This document shows, piece by piece, positions 1 to 10,212 of a stretch of DNA of 64,000 bases (position 1 is its first letter; every line of letters begins with the position of its first letter). Source of the stretch: Serripes groenlandicus. Lineage: Eukaryota; Mollusca; Bivalvia; Cardiida; Cardiidae. Below the pieces are notes generated by a model. It made no database searches. It worked only from the letters and a program-made list of their open reading frames with translations, and had not been told where the DNA came from. The DNA is taken from assembly GCA_031761405.1 (NCBI GenBank), contig JASEVX010000017.1, forward strand, positions 8,748,798-8,812,797, in the 5' to 3' direction. The translations under genes were made by a program, and so were the position numbers.

Positions 1-170
1 GAGATTTTTTGTCACTGAATCATTGCTTATTTGATTGTACAACTATATTTTGTTTATTCAAAGTTTTATTCTATATTTTATATATTAAAAAAAAATTGTA
101 ATTGAAAGGTTTAAAGGTTTTCATTTAAACCAAACATATTTCAAATTAGTCATTCTTTCTTATTTTTCAG

Positions 171-237
171 AAAAATGCCAATTAAAGAATACCACTATGA
201 CAGACTTATAGAAGAACTAGAACTCTCCAAAGATGAG
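171..237 (+). CDS. FEN1: FEN1 exon (core segment before the H2TH motif)
   Basis: The acceptor is tatttttcag at 161-170 and the donor gag|gtacct is at 238. One base completes the previous codon, then 22 codons read [20 protein letters not shown] plus Asp-Glu. This matches the FEN1 stretch KLPIQEFHLSRILQELGL. Confidence 0.93.
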
Positions 238-3200
238 GTACCTTTATTATTCCCATTCTTCTGCTTTTGTCTTGTCTGCATGTAAGCCTGGGAGACTTTT
301 GGGATCTGTAATCAGTCATCTGTCTGTTTGTCATGCTTTGACTGGATTAGTTAAAGTTATGATACCTATCACTTCCATGTGTTCCTTTGAACGTAGTATT
401 GTTAACTGTATGCTATTGCAGTCAAATATCAGATTGATTATAAAGTGTGGTTTAAGATTATTTTTTTTGTATATATTGTTTGAAATATATTAATAAATCT
501 TAACTTCTTTTTTAGCTCACCTAAGCACGAAGTGCGAGGTGAGCTTTTGTGATCACTCACCGTCCGGCTTCTGTACGTACGTCTGTTAACAATTTCCTAC
601 ATATGACTTCTCCTACTAAACCAATGGACTGATTTCAAGAATGAAGGTGGTCCTCTTTTAAAGTTGTTCAAAGAATTTAATTCCAAGAAGAACTTTGGTT
701 ACTGCTGCATCAGAAAAGGTGAAAATTGCCAAAACTTTAAAAATCTTCTTTTCCAAAAGTGCTAGCCTGATTTTGAAATAATTATTTTGCACAAATGTTC
801 CTTGGAGCACCCTCTATCAAGATTGTTTCAAATTATTCCTATCTGTTGAAGAACATTGCCGCCAGGAGGCGGAGCTTGTTATCCTTATATGTACATTGTA
901 AAATCTTTAAAAATCTTCTTGTCCAAAATTACAGGCTTGATTTTAAGATAATTTGGCACAAATTTTCCTTGGAGTACCTTCTTTTAAAAATATCTGATCA
1001 AGGGTGGGTCTCACAAGTTTTCCTTATATATATGTACATTGAAAAAACTTAAAAAATATTCTTTTCCAAAAGCACCTGCCCGATTAAAAAATATAATTTT
1101 GCACAAATATTCCTTGGGTGACCCTCTACCAAGATTGTTGAAATTATTCCTATCTGATGAAAAACACGGCTGCCAGGGGGCGGGGCTTGTTTTCCTTATA
1201 TGAAATATAGTGAAAACTTGAAAAAGATCTTAATGAGAATATATTACGACTAAGGGCTTCCAGGTGGACATCTACTTTCATTTCAATATCAAAAATTGAC
1301 TATCTAGTGGTCTAAAAACACTCATAAAAACTCTTTTTCAATTTGTCAATTTTGTCTGATAACGTAAATAAAAAACAAACCAAAATAGCAACATCTTGTT
1401 GATGAATCATTTGGCACTCTTCGGCGGATTTTGGTACCCTTTATCTTACATGTAAACAGTTTTTACGCGAATGAAAAAATCTAATAATGTGTTGGTCACA
1501 GTATACTTTATTACCCGTATGTATGGAACAATGATAATTTTACACCTGACGAATCTGGGTCGCATGTTGATTGACCTTTGAACACAGGTGGATTACAGTT
1601 AATTTTGACCAATTAGTGTGGCCGTTGGCAGCGTTTCAAAGGGGACTGCTGATCTAGGCTGTTTAAAGTATATAATTGGTTCGTGGGGATTTAAAGTGAC
1701 TGTTTAAATCGATTGACCGCTTGCACAAGTTTGACTGTATATGAATTGGGTTGTATTTCACATATATACGGCATACTGTAAATCTCCATCCTTACCGTGA
1801 TCTTATCGCCACTACTTTACTTTATTTTGCCTGTGATTGTCTAGTCTTGTTTAAATAGTATGTCATGTGTATGTCATCACTCTGGTAACAAATAATATTT
1901 AGTAATAGGGATGTCCTCTTCGTTTGTACATGAGTCATAGAATTATTATGTTAACCCTTTCCCTCATATAGACGCTTTCTGACGACTGCAGCAGATGGCT
2001 TTTTTGAAAACTTAGTGACCAAAAAAGAAATTGCTCAAAACGAGCAATTTCTCCTTTTGCCACAATGTTTTCCACATTTAGTCATAGGTCATCCATTCAA
2101 TTATAGAGATTTTCTATTTTTGACAAAATATGTTCAAAGTCGTCTGCAAAATTGTCGTATGAGGGAAAGGGTTAAGGTTGGTTTTCACAGAGCACCGCTT
2201 AAATAAGGATATCTGTTGACCCCTTTATATAGAGCCTTGTTGATGTGTTTCTAGTTTTATTGAATTTCTATTTTCAGTTTATTGACCTGTGTATACTGTT
2301 GGGCTGTGATTATTGTGAATCAATACGAGGTATTGGACCAAAGCGAGCTGTTGATTTAATCAAACAGTATAAATCTATTGAAGAAATCATTAAACATCTG
2401 GATACAAATGTAAGAAGTTCTTGGTTATCATAAAACCCTTTTAACACATGTCAACTTTGTCTTGCTTCAAAATATTACTCTCTAAATTATTAAAGCCCTA
2501 TGCTGTGAGTACTCAAAAGAATTGCTTTATTATCCCCCTCGGCTAATGAAGTTTGCGATGGGGATATAGTAACGGGACTGTCCGTTTATTCGTTCAATCG
2601 TCCATAAGTCCGTCCGTAACAAATTTGTGACCACTCTACACTGAACATCCTTCGACAGATCTTAATCATACAGTTATGTATGTATGGCTAGGTCTAGAAG
2701 CTTATTTATTTTCCAGGTCATAGGTTTAAGGTCAAGGTCAAAATTGAACTTTGAATACCGAGGGGATACATTCGCTTTGCGGCGCCCTTGTGGATTCTAT
2801 ATAGCACCACAACATGGTTTTAAGGTCAAATAAAATAAATAGCACTTTCTTTCAGAAATACACCATACCAGAAAATTGGATGTTTAAAGAAGCAAGAAAT
2901 TTATTCCAGTCTCCAGAAGTGACAGATCCTGAGACTCTGGACGTAAGAAATCTTTATAGTGAAAATAGTTCCACGTTAGATTGTCATTTTACTTCTACAT
3001 AGCTCATCATTGTTATCATGCTGCTTTTCAAAGGCTTAAATTAGGCAAATTAACCCTTACACATATACAGCAAAATCTGCAGCAGACATCTTTGAAAACA
3101 TCTGGATAAAAATGTGAAAATCTCTTTCCTTGAAAGTATAAGTATTGATTGAAGTTGAAAACATTATAACAAAAAGGAAAATTCGCTCATTATGACCATT

Positions 3201-6200
3201 ATTATCCCCCGCTTTTTCGAAGAAAAAAAGGGGGGTTATTAATTTCGGTTTGTCCGTCTGTCACACTTCGTTTCCGTGCAATAACTGCCACAAATGTGAA
3301 CCATTTTTTTTCAAACTTGGTAACAAGGTTAAATGCCTTAAGGGCTAGGCCAAGTTCGATCGTCACTTTCAGCGGACTTTATTTAGTGGAGTTATGGCCC
3401 CTTATTTAACACAAAATGTCGTTTCATGCTGTTTCCGTGCAATAACTGCCACAAATGTGAATATTTTTTTTTCAAACTTGGTAACAAGGGTAAATGCCTT
3501 AAGGGCTAGGCCAAGTTCGATCGTCACTTTCGGCGGACTATATTTGGTGGAGTTATGGCCCCTTATTTAACAAAAAACGTTGTTTCTTGCTGTTTCTGTG
3601 CAATAACTGCCACAAATGTGAACTGTTTTCTTTCAAACTTAGTAACAAGGTTAAATGCCTTAAGGGCTAGGCCAAGTTTGATCGTCACTTTCGGCGGACT
3701 TTATTTGGTGGAGTTATGGCCCTTTATTTATCAAAAAAAGTTGTTTCTTGCTGTTTCCGTGCAATAACTGCCACAAATGTGATCCAGTTTTTTTCAAACT
3801 TGGTAACAACGTTAAATGCCTTACGGGCTAGGCCAAGTTTGATCGTCACTTTCGGCGGACTATATTTGGTGGAGTTATGGCCCCTTATTTAACAAAAAAT
3901 GTCGTTTCTTGCTGTTTCCGTGCAATAACTGCCACAAATGTGAACCGTTTTCTTTCAAACTTAGTAACAAGGTTAAATGCCTTAAGCGCTAGGCCAAGTT
4001 TGATCGTCACTTTCGGCGCACTTTATTTGGTGGAGTTATGGCCCTTTATTTAACAAAAAAAGGCGTTTCTTGCTGTTTCCGTGCAATAACTGCCACAAAT
4101 GTGATCCGGTTTTTTTCAAACTTGGTAACAAGGTTAAATGCCTTAAGGGCTAGGCCAAGTTTGATCGTCACTTTAGGGGGACTTTATTCGGTGGAGTTAT
4201 GGACCCTTATTCAACAAAAAATGTTGTTTCTTGCTGTTTCCGTGCAATAACTGCCACAAATGTGATTTTTTTTTTTCAAACTTGGTAACAAGGTTAAATG
4301 CCTTAAGGGCTAGGCCAAGTTCGATCGTCACTTTCGGCGAACTTTATTTGGTGGAGTTATGGCCCCTTATTTAACAAAAAATGTTGTTTCTTGCTGTTTC
4401 CGTGCAATAACTGCCACAAGTGTGAACCGTTTTTTTTTCAAAATTGGTTACAAGGTTAAATGCCTTAAGGGCTAGGCCAAGTTCGATCATCACTTTCGGT
4501 GGAGTTATGGCCCCTTATTTAACAAAAAAAGTCGTTTCTTGCTGTTTCCGTGCAATAACTGCCACAAACTTGGTAACAACCTAGGCCAAGTTCGTTTAAT
4601 TTACCCTGTAATACATGATCAATAAAAAGTCTACTGACATGTTTAAACCTAACCTCAACATTTTCCTGCAAGCGGGGGATAAAAATTTCATGAATTTGCT
4701 TGTTGCTCTTGTTTTCTGTTCTGTTGACCCTTCCCCACTTAAAGATGCTTGCTGAGGCCGTTGCAGCAGATGAATGTGGTTAAAAAAGGAATAGTGAGGC
4801 AGGCAAAGAAAGACATTGCTCGTATTAAGAAATTGTCCTTTTGCCAGAATTTTGAAGATCAACTAAAAGATTTCACAACATCTTGTATGTGCCTCTTGAA
4901 GGTTGGGTTTAAGTACTGTGTTTGTTGATTGTATCCATAATTGCTGGAATTTTAAAAAAAAAACTATTGATGCTTCGAACAAAATTCAAGTTTTTGTGAC
5001 GTAGGGCCGACACATTGATCTCTATAACTGTATAAATGAAAAGCAGACTATGGTATTTAAAGTAAACTGAGATATGACTGCACATTAACACGATTAATGT
5101 CATTTAATGTTGCATAAAAGCAGTTTAATGAGTAATCCTTAAAGTTGCTGAACTCCAGATGGAGATAAAAAAAAAAAAAATGAAATGTTGAAACTTCTGC
5201 AACCATTGCTAATTGTGACAACAACAAAGTAAGTAATAATTAGTTCAAAACTATTTTGGCAGTAAATGTTAAAAAACTGAAAGTCGTGAAAATGTACAAA
5301 ATTCGGCTTTCTGGGTATGTCTACCCAGTAAAAATGAAGGATAAACAATCAATATTTAGATGTTTATGTTACTGGAAAGTGAAATTGTTACTCTAATTCT
5401 ATCACAGAATTATGATTCTAATATTTCAAGAAAACTTTTGAACAGTATAAAAACGTTGACTATGATATCTATTGTCTGGAGTTCAGTACCTTTAATATCA
5501 GAACACTAAGAAGATACAAACAAATGCTCATCGGTTGACAGTAAAAAGAGAATTTCTTCATTTTAGCTAAAATGGCTGGAGCCTAATGTAGATGAACTGG
5601 TGGATTATATGGTGAACAAAAAACAGTTTAAGTAAGGCTTTCTCATATAACTATTGACAGAGGACTAGATAAGGAGGGGTAAATAGGTATTGGACCCTTT
5701 CCCTCATGTAGATGCTTTTTGATGCTGCCTCTGCAGCAGATGACTTTTTGAAAACATGTGGCAAAAAAAGAAATTGGTCATTATTTTTTGTTTCTAAAGA
5801 ATTTCGAAATTATTGTTCAGATGTTTAAAAGTCGTCTGCTGCAGAATTGTTGTATTTGAGAAAGGGTTAACCAAACCAAATGTTGTGTACACTCAAATGA
5901 ATAGTCACTGAGATGATTCTCTTGAGTAGTCACAACATAGGGCTTGAGCTTCAAACAGAGGTCCAGATAAGGAGGGGTATTCAACTCTTTTTCTATTTCA
6001 ATTTATTTAATAACATAACCCTGCAGTAGCTTGAGTACATGGAAGGATTTAACTGAATTGTTTGATTACAAACTTTAATTGATTGTTTGGGATTTAACGC
6101 CATTGTCAACAGTTTTAGTCATATCACGGGCCAGTTCACCTACCCATGTGTTTTCTGGCTTTCTCACGCCTGTATTCAAAGCAACTTGCTGCTTTTCCAC

Positions 6201-7729
6201 ATAAACTGGAAGCCCATTGGTGAAAAGACTAATGACGCTTGTCACAATGACTTTTGTCAAAGGCTGGTAATAATGATGGCCAAGATAGGGTTTGAATTGG
6301 CGGTCGCTAGTGCCACTACCAACCTAGCTATCAGTGACAAAAAATTAATAATGAAAATGCATAAACTCTGATTTTGTTTGACCTTCAGTGAGGATAGAAT
6401 AAGAAATGGTATCAAGAAACTAGGGAAGGCAAGAACTGGTACAACACAAGGTAGAATTGATGGGTTCTTTAAAGTATTGGCGCCACCCGCTAGTACCACA
6501 CCAAAACGAAAGGTAAACAAGTCACATAAAATGTAAGATCTGAGTCACGAAACAAGAAAACAATGAGGAAGAAGGAGAGATTTCCTTATTTTGTGTACCT
6601 TTTCCATTAAGCTTTGAAAGGTTATCTAATGTAGAGGTAAAAACGTTCCAAGTCAGGAAACAGGAAAACGGAGAGATTTCTGATTTTGTGAACCTTTTCC
6701 AATAACATTTTAAAGAGTCGTCATAAGGGAAATCCGATTATAGATTTGTTAATTTTGATTTGTCTGTTTATTGGTGAAGTTTTTCAACAAAATGTTTTAA
6801 AAGTGTGAAATGACATAAATTAATGAACTTGATAAGATTTCTGTAATATAATTGGATTTAATGCTATAAGTAACACTCTAAACTTGCCTCTAAAACCCTT
6901 TCAGTATGCAGACGCACTTTAAAGCAAACCCCGCAGATGACTATTGAAATCATTGTGACAATATAAGAAATTTCTTTAATGAGCAAGTTCTCCTTTTACC
7001 ACAATGTTTTTAACTCGATTAAAAAATATGATGATTTTCTCTATAAAGATTTTCTTTAGATTTGACGAAATGTCTACAAAGTCGTCTGCTGCAGATTTAT
7101 TGTATGTGGGAAAGGGTTAATTGTGCCCTTTAGATTTGGAAGAACTTCCACAAAATGTCATTTATGAAAATGGTATGAAAATATGTCTGGGGAATAATGC
7201 CATTTTGAATTTATTTTTCATTGGATGTGTTTGGGCACCAATAGTTGAGTTCCGGTGTCTCGGTCTTCATACATGGTGATCCATAACAAATTGTATTTGT
7301 GTGTGACAAAATTAACAACAGTGCAGAACAAAGTCAAACTTCGGGAATGAGCAAAACTGATTCTGGCACTACACTAGTTGGCTTTTCGTAGAGCATGACT
7401 CATTTACATGTGTCTACATATTATGGATTAAAGGATTTCCCACATAGGACAATTATGCTGTAGGCGACTGAAAACATCTGATGTAAATACTCTTTAAGTG
7501 AAAGTTTATTTATTGAATAGAGTTGTAACTATTGTGGCTAAATGATTAAATTGATCATTATTAGGAATTTTGTCTTTTGCTGTAATGATTGCAATAGTTG
7601 TATGCTGCAGATGTATCAAAAACCATCGGCTTGTGGGAAAAGGGTTAAAATTGTACATTTTTTCAGGCTCAAGATTCCAAAGGATCTGCAAAGAAGAAGG
7701 CGAAGGGAAATTTTAAGAGACCCAAGTGA
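171..7729 (+). CDS. FEN1: Flap endonuclease 1, C-terminal half (six exons, 5' partial)
   Basis: FEN1 is the structure-specific 5' nuclease that removes flaps during Okazaki fragment maturation and long-patch base excision repair, acting in the nucleus with PCNA. Six exons join in frame: 171-237, 2278-2409, 2856-2942, 5567-5631, 6389-6512 and 7667-7729. All have AG acceptors and GT donors except the last, which ends in TGA. The joined protein aligns by eye with about the last 190 residues of the roughly 380-residue animal FEN1. It covers the end of the nuclease core, the helix-two-turn-helix with the LLGxDYC metal-site aspartate, the PIP box QGRIDGFF and a lysine-rich tail. The N-terminal exons with the other catalytic aspartates lie before position 1. 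All introns are filled with interspersed or tandem repeats. Sequence identity to the family is high and there is no frame break, so the copy looks functional. Confidence 0.96.
514..1240 (+). mobile_element. AGCTCACC-family interspersed element in FEN1 intron
   Basis: It starts TTAGCTCACCTAAGCACGAA and soon has the complementary GTGCGAGGTGAGCTTTTGTG, so the left end can fold into a hairpin. The interior repeats the theme 'cacaaatgttccttggagcaccctctaccaagattgttcaaattattcc' about every 300 bases, with GCCGCCAGGAGGCGG boxes. The same family recurs at 10213, 11027, 12678, 16410 and 44244. I see no coding capacity. The right end is uncertain. Confidence 0.7.
1241..1950. other. FEN1 intron sequence, nothing recognised
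   Basis: AT-rich intronic DNA between an AGCTCACC-family element and a MITE-A copy. I find no conserved motif, repeat partner or coding segment in it. Confidence 0.5.
1951..2175 (-). mobile_element. MITE-A copy (TTAA, piggyBac-like)
   Basis: The copy is bounded by TTAACCCTTTCCCTCATA and TATGAGGGAAAGGGTTAA. It contains the central hairpin GAAATTGCTCAAAACGAGCA and the paired subterminal CTGCAGCAGAtG/gtCGTCTGC boxes. It lies in a FEN1 intron 100 bases before the exon at 2278. Confidence 0.85.
2278..2409 (+). CDS. FEN1: FEN1 exon with LLGxDYC metal aspartate and H2TH DNA-binding motif
   Basis: The acceptor is ttttcag and the donor is aat|gtaaga. The exon is 44 codons in phase 0. It contains [20 protein letters not shown]. 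The Asp after LLGC corresponds to the conserved metal-binding Asp of human FEN1 (LLGSDYC), and IRGIGPKRA is the signature of the helix-two-turn-helix that holds the DNA backbone. A Cys replaces the usual Ser before the Asp. Confidence 0.96.
2530..2795 (+). mobile_element. Short interspersed element, TTATCCCC...CGCCCTTGTGG
   Basis: Starts TTATTATCCCCCTCGGCTAA and ends GGCGCCCTTGTGGATT after 'gaggggatacattcgctttg'. It contains TCCGTTTATTCGTTC and 'ggtcaaggtcaaaattgaactttg' stretches typical of a common bivalve non-coding repeat. It fills most of the FEN1 intron 2410-2855. Confidence 0.5.
2856..2942 (+). CDS. FEN1: FEN1 exon (YTIPENW segment)
   Basis: The acceptor is ctttcag and the donor is gac|gtaaga. 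The exon is 29 codons in phase 0, starting [18 protein letters not shown]. It aligns with the human KYPVPENWLHKEAHQLF stretch and the following PEVxDPE. Confidence 0.94.
3050..3200 (+). mobile_element. Degraded MITE-A, left part
   Basis: TTAACCCTTACACATATACAG, then CTGCAGCAGAC and GAAAACAT as in MITE-A. The copy loses similarity at the start of the next element near 3202. Confidence 0.55.
3202..4683 (+). repeat. TTATCCCCCGCTT...AAGCGGGGGATAA element with 161-bp tandem array
   Basis: The outer ends are inverted: ATTATCCCCCGCTTTTTCGA on the left and GCAAGCGGGGGATAA on the right. Inside are about eight copies of a unit of roughly 161 bp that starts GTTTCCGTGCAATAACTGCC and contains TAAATGCCTTAAGGGCTAGG and TTTCGGCGGACTTTATTTGG. 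Copies begin near 3271, 3432, 3593, 3754, 3914, 4077, 4238, 4399 and 4547 (last one short). The unit is open in one + frame for about 70 codons, which explains the local open frames. It lies in the FEN1 intron 2943-5566. Confidence 0.85.
4724..4900. mobile_element. Diverged MITE-A remnant
   Basis: It begins TTGACCCTTCCCCACTTAAAG and has GTTGCAGCAGATGA and 'gacattgctcgtattaagaaattgtccttttgccag', the MITE-A centre. The right terminus is not recognisable. Confidence 0.5.
5567..5631 (+). CDS. FEN1: FEN1 exon ([11 protein letters not shown] segment)
   Basis: The acceptor is cattttag and the donor is ttt-aa|gtaagg. The exon is 21 codons plus two bases. It reads [19 protein letters not shown] then Gln-Phe, matching human LKWSEPNEEELIKFM. 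The split codon AA|T gives Asn and joins to the next exon. Confidence 0.93.
5690..5870 (-). mobile_element. MITE-A copy in FEN1 intron
   Basis: Left end TTGGACCCTTTCCCTCATG, where TTAA has decayed to TTGG. Right end TTTGAGAAAGGGTTAA. Both ends carry CTGCAGCAGA/TCTGCTGCAG boxes. It starts 58 bases after the donor at 5632. Confidence 0.75.
6075..6330 (-). mobile_element. tRNA-derived SINE (3' motif cgttaaatccca)
   Basis: Reading the minus strand, a tRNA-like head has an A-box-like TAGCTAGGTTGGTAG and a B-box-like ATTCAAACCCT about 35 bases later. The tail ends TTGACAATGGCGTTAAATCC. Related tails occur at 21120-21345 (minus) and 31985-32040 (plus). The element abuts the FEN1 exon starting at 6389. 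Confidence 0.6.
6389..6512 (+). CDS. FEN1: FEN1 exon with PCNA-interacting PIP box
   Basis: The acceptor is ccttcag and the donor is aag|gtaaac. The exon reads [17 protein letters not shown], then [20 protein letters not shown] fits the PIP box consensus Q-x-x-(I/L/M)-x-x-F-F that docks FEN1 on PCNA. Downstream is a short Pro/Ala/Thr linker ending PKRK. Confidence 0.95.
6891..7120 (-). mobile_element. MITE-A copy in FEN1 intron
   Basis: Left CCCTTTCAGTATGCAGACGC; right TGTATGTGGGAAAGGGTTAA. The subterminal CGTCTGCTGCAG box is intact on the right. The central 'gagcaagttctccttttaccac' matches the family core. Confidence 0.7.
7428..7648 (+). mobile_element. MITE-A copy abutting the last FEN1 exon
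   Basis: Left TTAAAGGATTTCCCACATAG; right TGTGGGAAAAGGGTTAA at 7632-7648. The acceptor AG of the last FEN1 exon is 18 bases further on, so the branch-point region of that intron must lie in or at the edge of the element. Confidence 0.65.
7667..7729 (+). CDS. FEN1: FEN1 terminal exon (basic tail)
   Basis: The acceptor is acattttttcag, ending at 7666. Twenty codons then TGA read [20 protein letters not shown]. The human tail also ends in a KKKAK ... KFKRGK-like basic stretch with nuclear-localisation function. The acceptor lies 18 bases after the right end of a MITE-A copy. Confidence 0.93.
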   Translation, partial: AQDSKGSAKKKAKGNFKRPK

Positions 7730-7829
7730 TTATGTACAAGCCAAAATGAAAAACTAAGTGTAAAAATGAATTACATGCTACTTGATTGTTTCATCCCAGG
7801 CTCATTTGTGCTTATAGCTATATATGCAT

Positions 7830-8029
7830 TTAACCCTTTCTATCAAGTCTGCTCCAGATGCCTTTAAAAACATATTTTCTTGGCAAAAATATGAAAGTGT
7901 AATCACTGAATAGAGTTGAAAACTTTGTGGCAAAAGGCTCATAATGGGCAATTCTCCTTTGTTACAATGTTTTCGGAAGTCATTTGACACAGATGCCTCA
8001 AAATTTGTCTGCAAATGGATAAGGGTTAA
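7830..8029 (+). mobile_element. MITE-A copy just downstream of the FEN1 stop
   Basis: TTTAACCCTTTCTATCAAG on the left and GGATAAGGGTTAA on the right, with the central 'caaaaggctcataatgggcaattctcctttgttacaatgtttt'. It begins 100 bases after the TGA, so it probably lies in the 3' UTR. Confidence 0.65.
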
Positions 8030-8869
8030 ATATTGGCTGAAGTGTATTTTAAGTTGTTCCTACTCATTTGAGATATTAAATGTAGCACAGGATTAATCAG
8101 ATTTGTCCTGTGTAACATTACAAGAATCTCAAACAAATATTAAGCTCAAATATGCCTTTTAAGCAAATGTACTGTTTATTTAAACCGTTATTCTATCAAA
8201 GATGACTTTAGAAGCCTTTTAAATTGATGTATTTTGATTGCATTGAGGATACAATGAGTAATTAAACAAAGATTTTCAATTATGTACCAAACTTATTCTT
8301 AAATAGTTACGCTATTGATAAACTCTGTTATTTTGAAATGTCACGGATAAGCAAATTGTTTTCTTCCTAATATTAGCCTCTTATTAAAGTTAGTGTTTCT
8401 TCCATTGATGATTTTGTCTTTCAATATTGTTGATAGTGAGGCTATTGCCTTGGCTTGTTAGCATCGAATCAAGTTTGAAATAGTTAGGCAAAATGATTAA
8501 TTGCCTGCAAAGGATTAATTGCCTATCTTCGAGTCATTTCTTCTTTTGCACAATGTTTTCAAAAGTCTCCTGAAGATGATAAAGGATTACGTTTTACCAT
8601 CTTAAGTCTTATACTACAAAGATATTGGTAGATAAGGTCAGCTTACATAGAAATATGAAATGTCCACTGACCACTTCAGTCATGTGGCAGTCCAATATGC
8701 AGGAGGAATACAACAAGAGGAGAACAATGAATGAGAAAGAGGTGTTGGTTTATTACAAACTTATGTGTTAATTATAATGTGATGAATTAAAATTCATTAT
8801 TAAATTTTCATGAAGGAAATAAATGATTGTACAAATTAAAGGCTTATATGTTCTTGCTCTAGATGCATT
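8030..8869. other. Downstream of FEN1, mostly unassigned
   Basis: AT-rich sequence with a faint MITE-A-like core near 8500-8590 ('catttcttcttttgcacaatgttttcaaaagtc'). I see no gene, tandem repeat or intact terminus. Confidence 0.4.
8818..8823 (+). promoter_or_regulatory. Possible FEN1 poly(A) signal AATAAA
   Basis: This is the first canonical AATAAA I see downstream of the FEN1 stop, about 1.1 kb away. An ATTAAA variant occurs near 8073. Which one is used, if either, cannot be told from sequence. Confidence 0.2.
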
Positions 8870-9991
8870 TTTAGCTCTGATTTTTTTGGAAAAAAGACGA
8901 GCTATGGCCATCACTTGATCCGTCTTCGTAGGCGGCAGCGGCGTTGGTTAAGTTTCGGGTTTATGTCACTTACATAGAAACTATCAAACCTAATACTTTG
9001 AAACTTCAAAAATGTTAGTCTTATACCTTTCTTCACATTGTATGATACAGATGCTGAATGTGGCCTGTTTTTGGGGGTAAAAAACATAAATTTTAATTTA
9101 TTTTGAGAATTGAACATAGTTGGTCAAGTTTTGCGTTTAGGTCACTAATATGGAAACTTTGAGTGCGGCCTGTTTTTTGGGGTAAAAAACATTAATTGTT
9201 GTTGATTTTGAGAATTGGCGTTGTTGGTTAAGTTTTGTAATTAGGTGACTTACATAGAGACTATCAAACCTATTGTATGATAAAGATGCTGAGCGGGCCT
9301 GTTTTTTGGGGTAAAAAACATCAATTTTGATTTCTTTTGGTCGATTTTGACATATTTGGTTAAGTTTTGTGTTTAGATCACTTACATGAAAACTGTTAAG
9401 ACCTATTACTTGAAACTTTGAAAACTTTTTCATGTAATACTCTTCTTCACATTGTTTGATACAGATTCTAAGCGGGCCTGTTATTTGGGGTAAAGAAAAT
9501 TCAATTTTGATGTATTTAGGTCGATTTTGAGAATTGGACATCATTTCTTCATTTTTTGTTACATTGTTTCGATTTTTCCCCAAAAATAAAAACCTGATGT
9601 ACTTCAACATATTATGAATATCTTTAATCAGATTGTGTTTCGGGGGTCAAGGTCACTGTTACTTTAAATAGGAAAAAAGTAATATATTCAATGTCTTGGT
9701 TACAGTCGACTTAATGTAACCATCTCATTTGCCTGTCCATACACAATATTCAGCTTATGATCTTGACTGATTGTGACAGCCATCCGACGTGAAGATTTTC
9801 CTTATCATGTATATAAACTTGGATTTATTTCCACACGGTAAATCTTGATTCAATACTTGAAAAATAGCAGTTGTGTCCTTATAATATTTAAATATTCATT
9901 CCGAATTTGAAGATTTTTTATCTAAAATAAATAAACCGTAAAAGGATAATATCAGATGAGCGTTCGACACTCGCAGCTGGTGCTCTCGTTT
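8870..9991 (+). mobile_element. Interspersed element, TTAGCTCTGATTTTTTTGG...GCTCTCGTTTC
   Basis: The left end is 'ttttagctctgatttttttggaaaaaagacgagctatggcc', followed by 'cgtcttcgtaggcggcagcggcg'. The interior repeats 'ggttaagttt..gtgtttaggtcacttacatagaaactatcaaacctattactttgaaact' four times (near 8945, 9122, 9232 and 9358) with 'gggcctgttttttggggtaaaaaacat' links. The right end 'gagcgttcgacactcgcagctggtgctctcgttt' is the usual terminus of this bivalve family. I see no coding content; the 157-codon minus frame here is composed of the repeat. Confidence 0.6.
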
Positions 9992-10212
9992 CTTTATATC
10001 CCCAACCTAAGGTGGATGGGATATTGGTGTGGTGTCATCTATCCGGATCCCTGTCCTTCTTTCCTTTTGTACACCTTTCCGTAGCCATATCTAAGAAATG
10101 GTTGGATAGATTTGATTAAAACTAGACGGAAATGTTAACCACTAGCAAGTAAGGTTCAACAAGATTGCTCCATCTAAATCACCAATCATGTTGTTTTGAA
10201 CTTCTATTGTTA

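Noticed and set aside
3555..4250. Repeated 70-codon frames starting MAPYLTKN / MALYLTKK
   Set aside because: They are the 161-bp tandem unit in a FEN1 intron, not genes.
9137..9610. 157-codon minus frame
   Set aside because: Runs through the internal repeats of a non-coding interspersed element; repeated motif (SLSYN, FYPKKQA) follows the DNA repeat.
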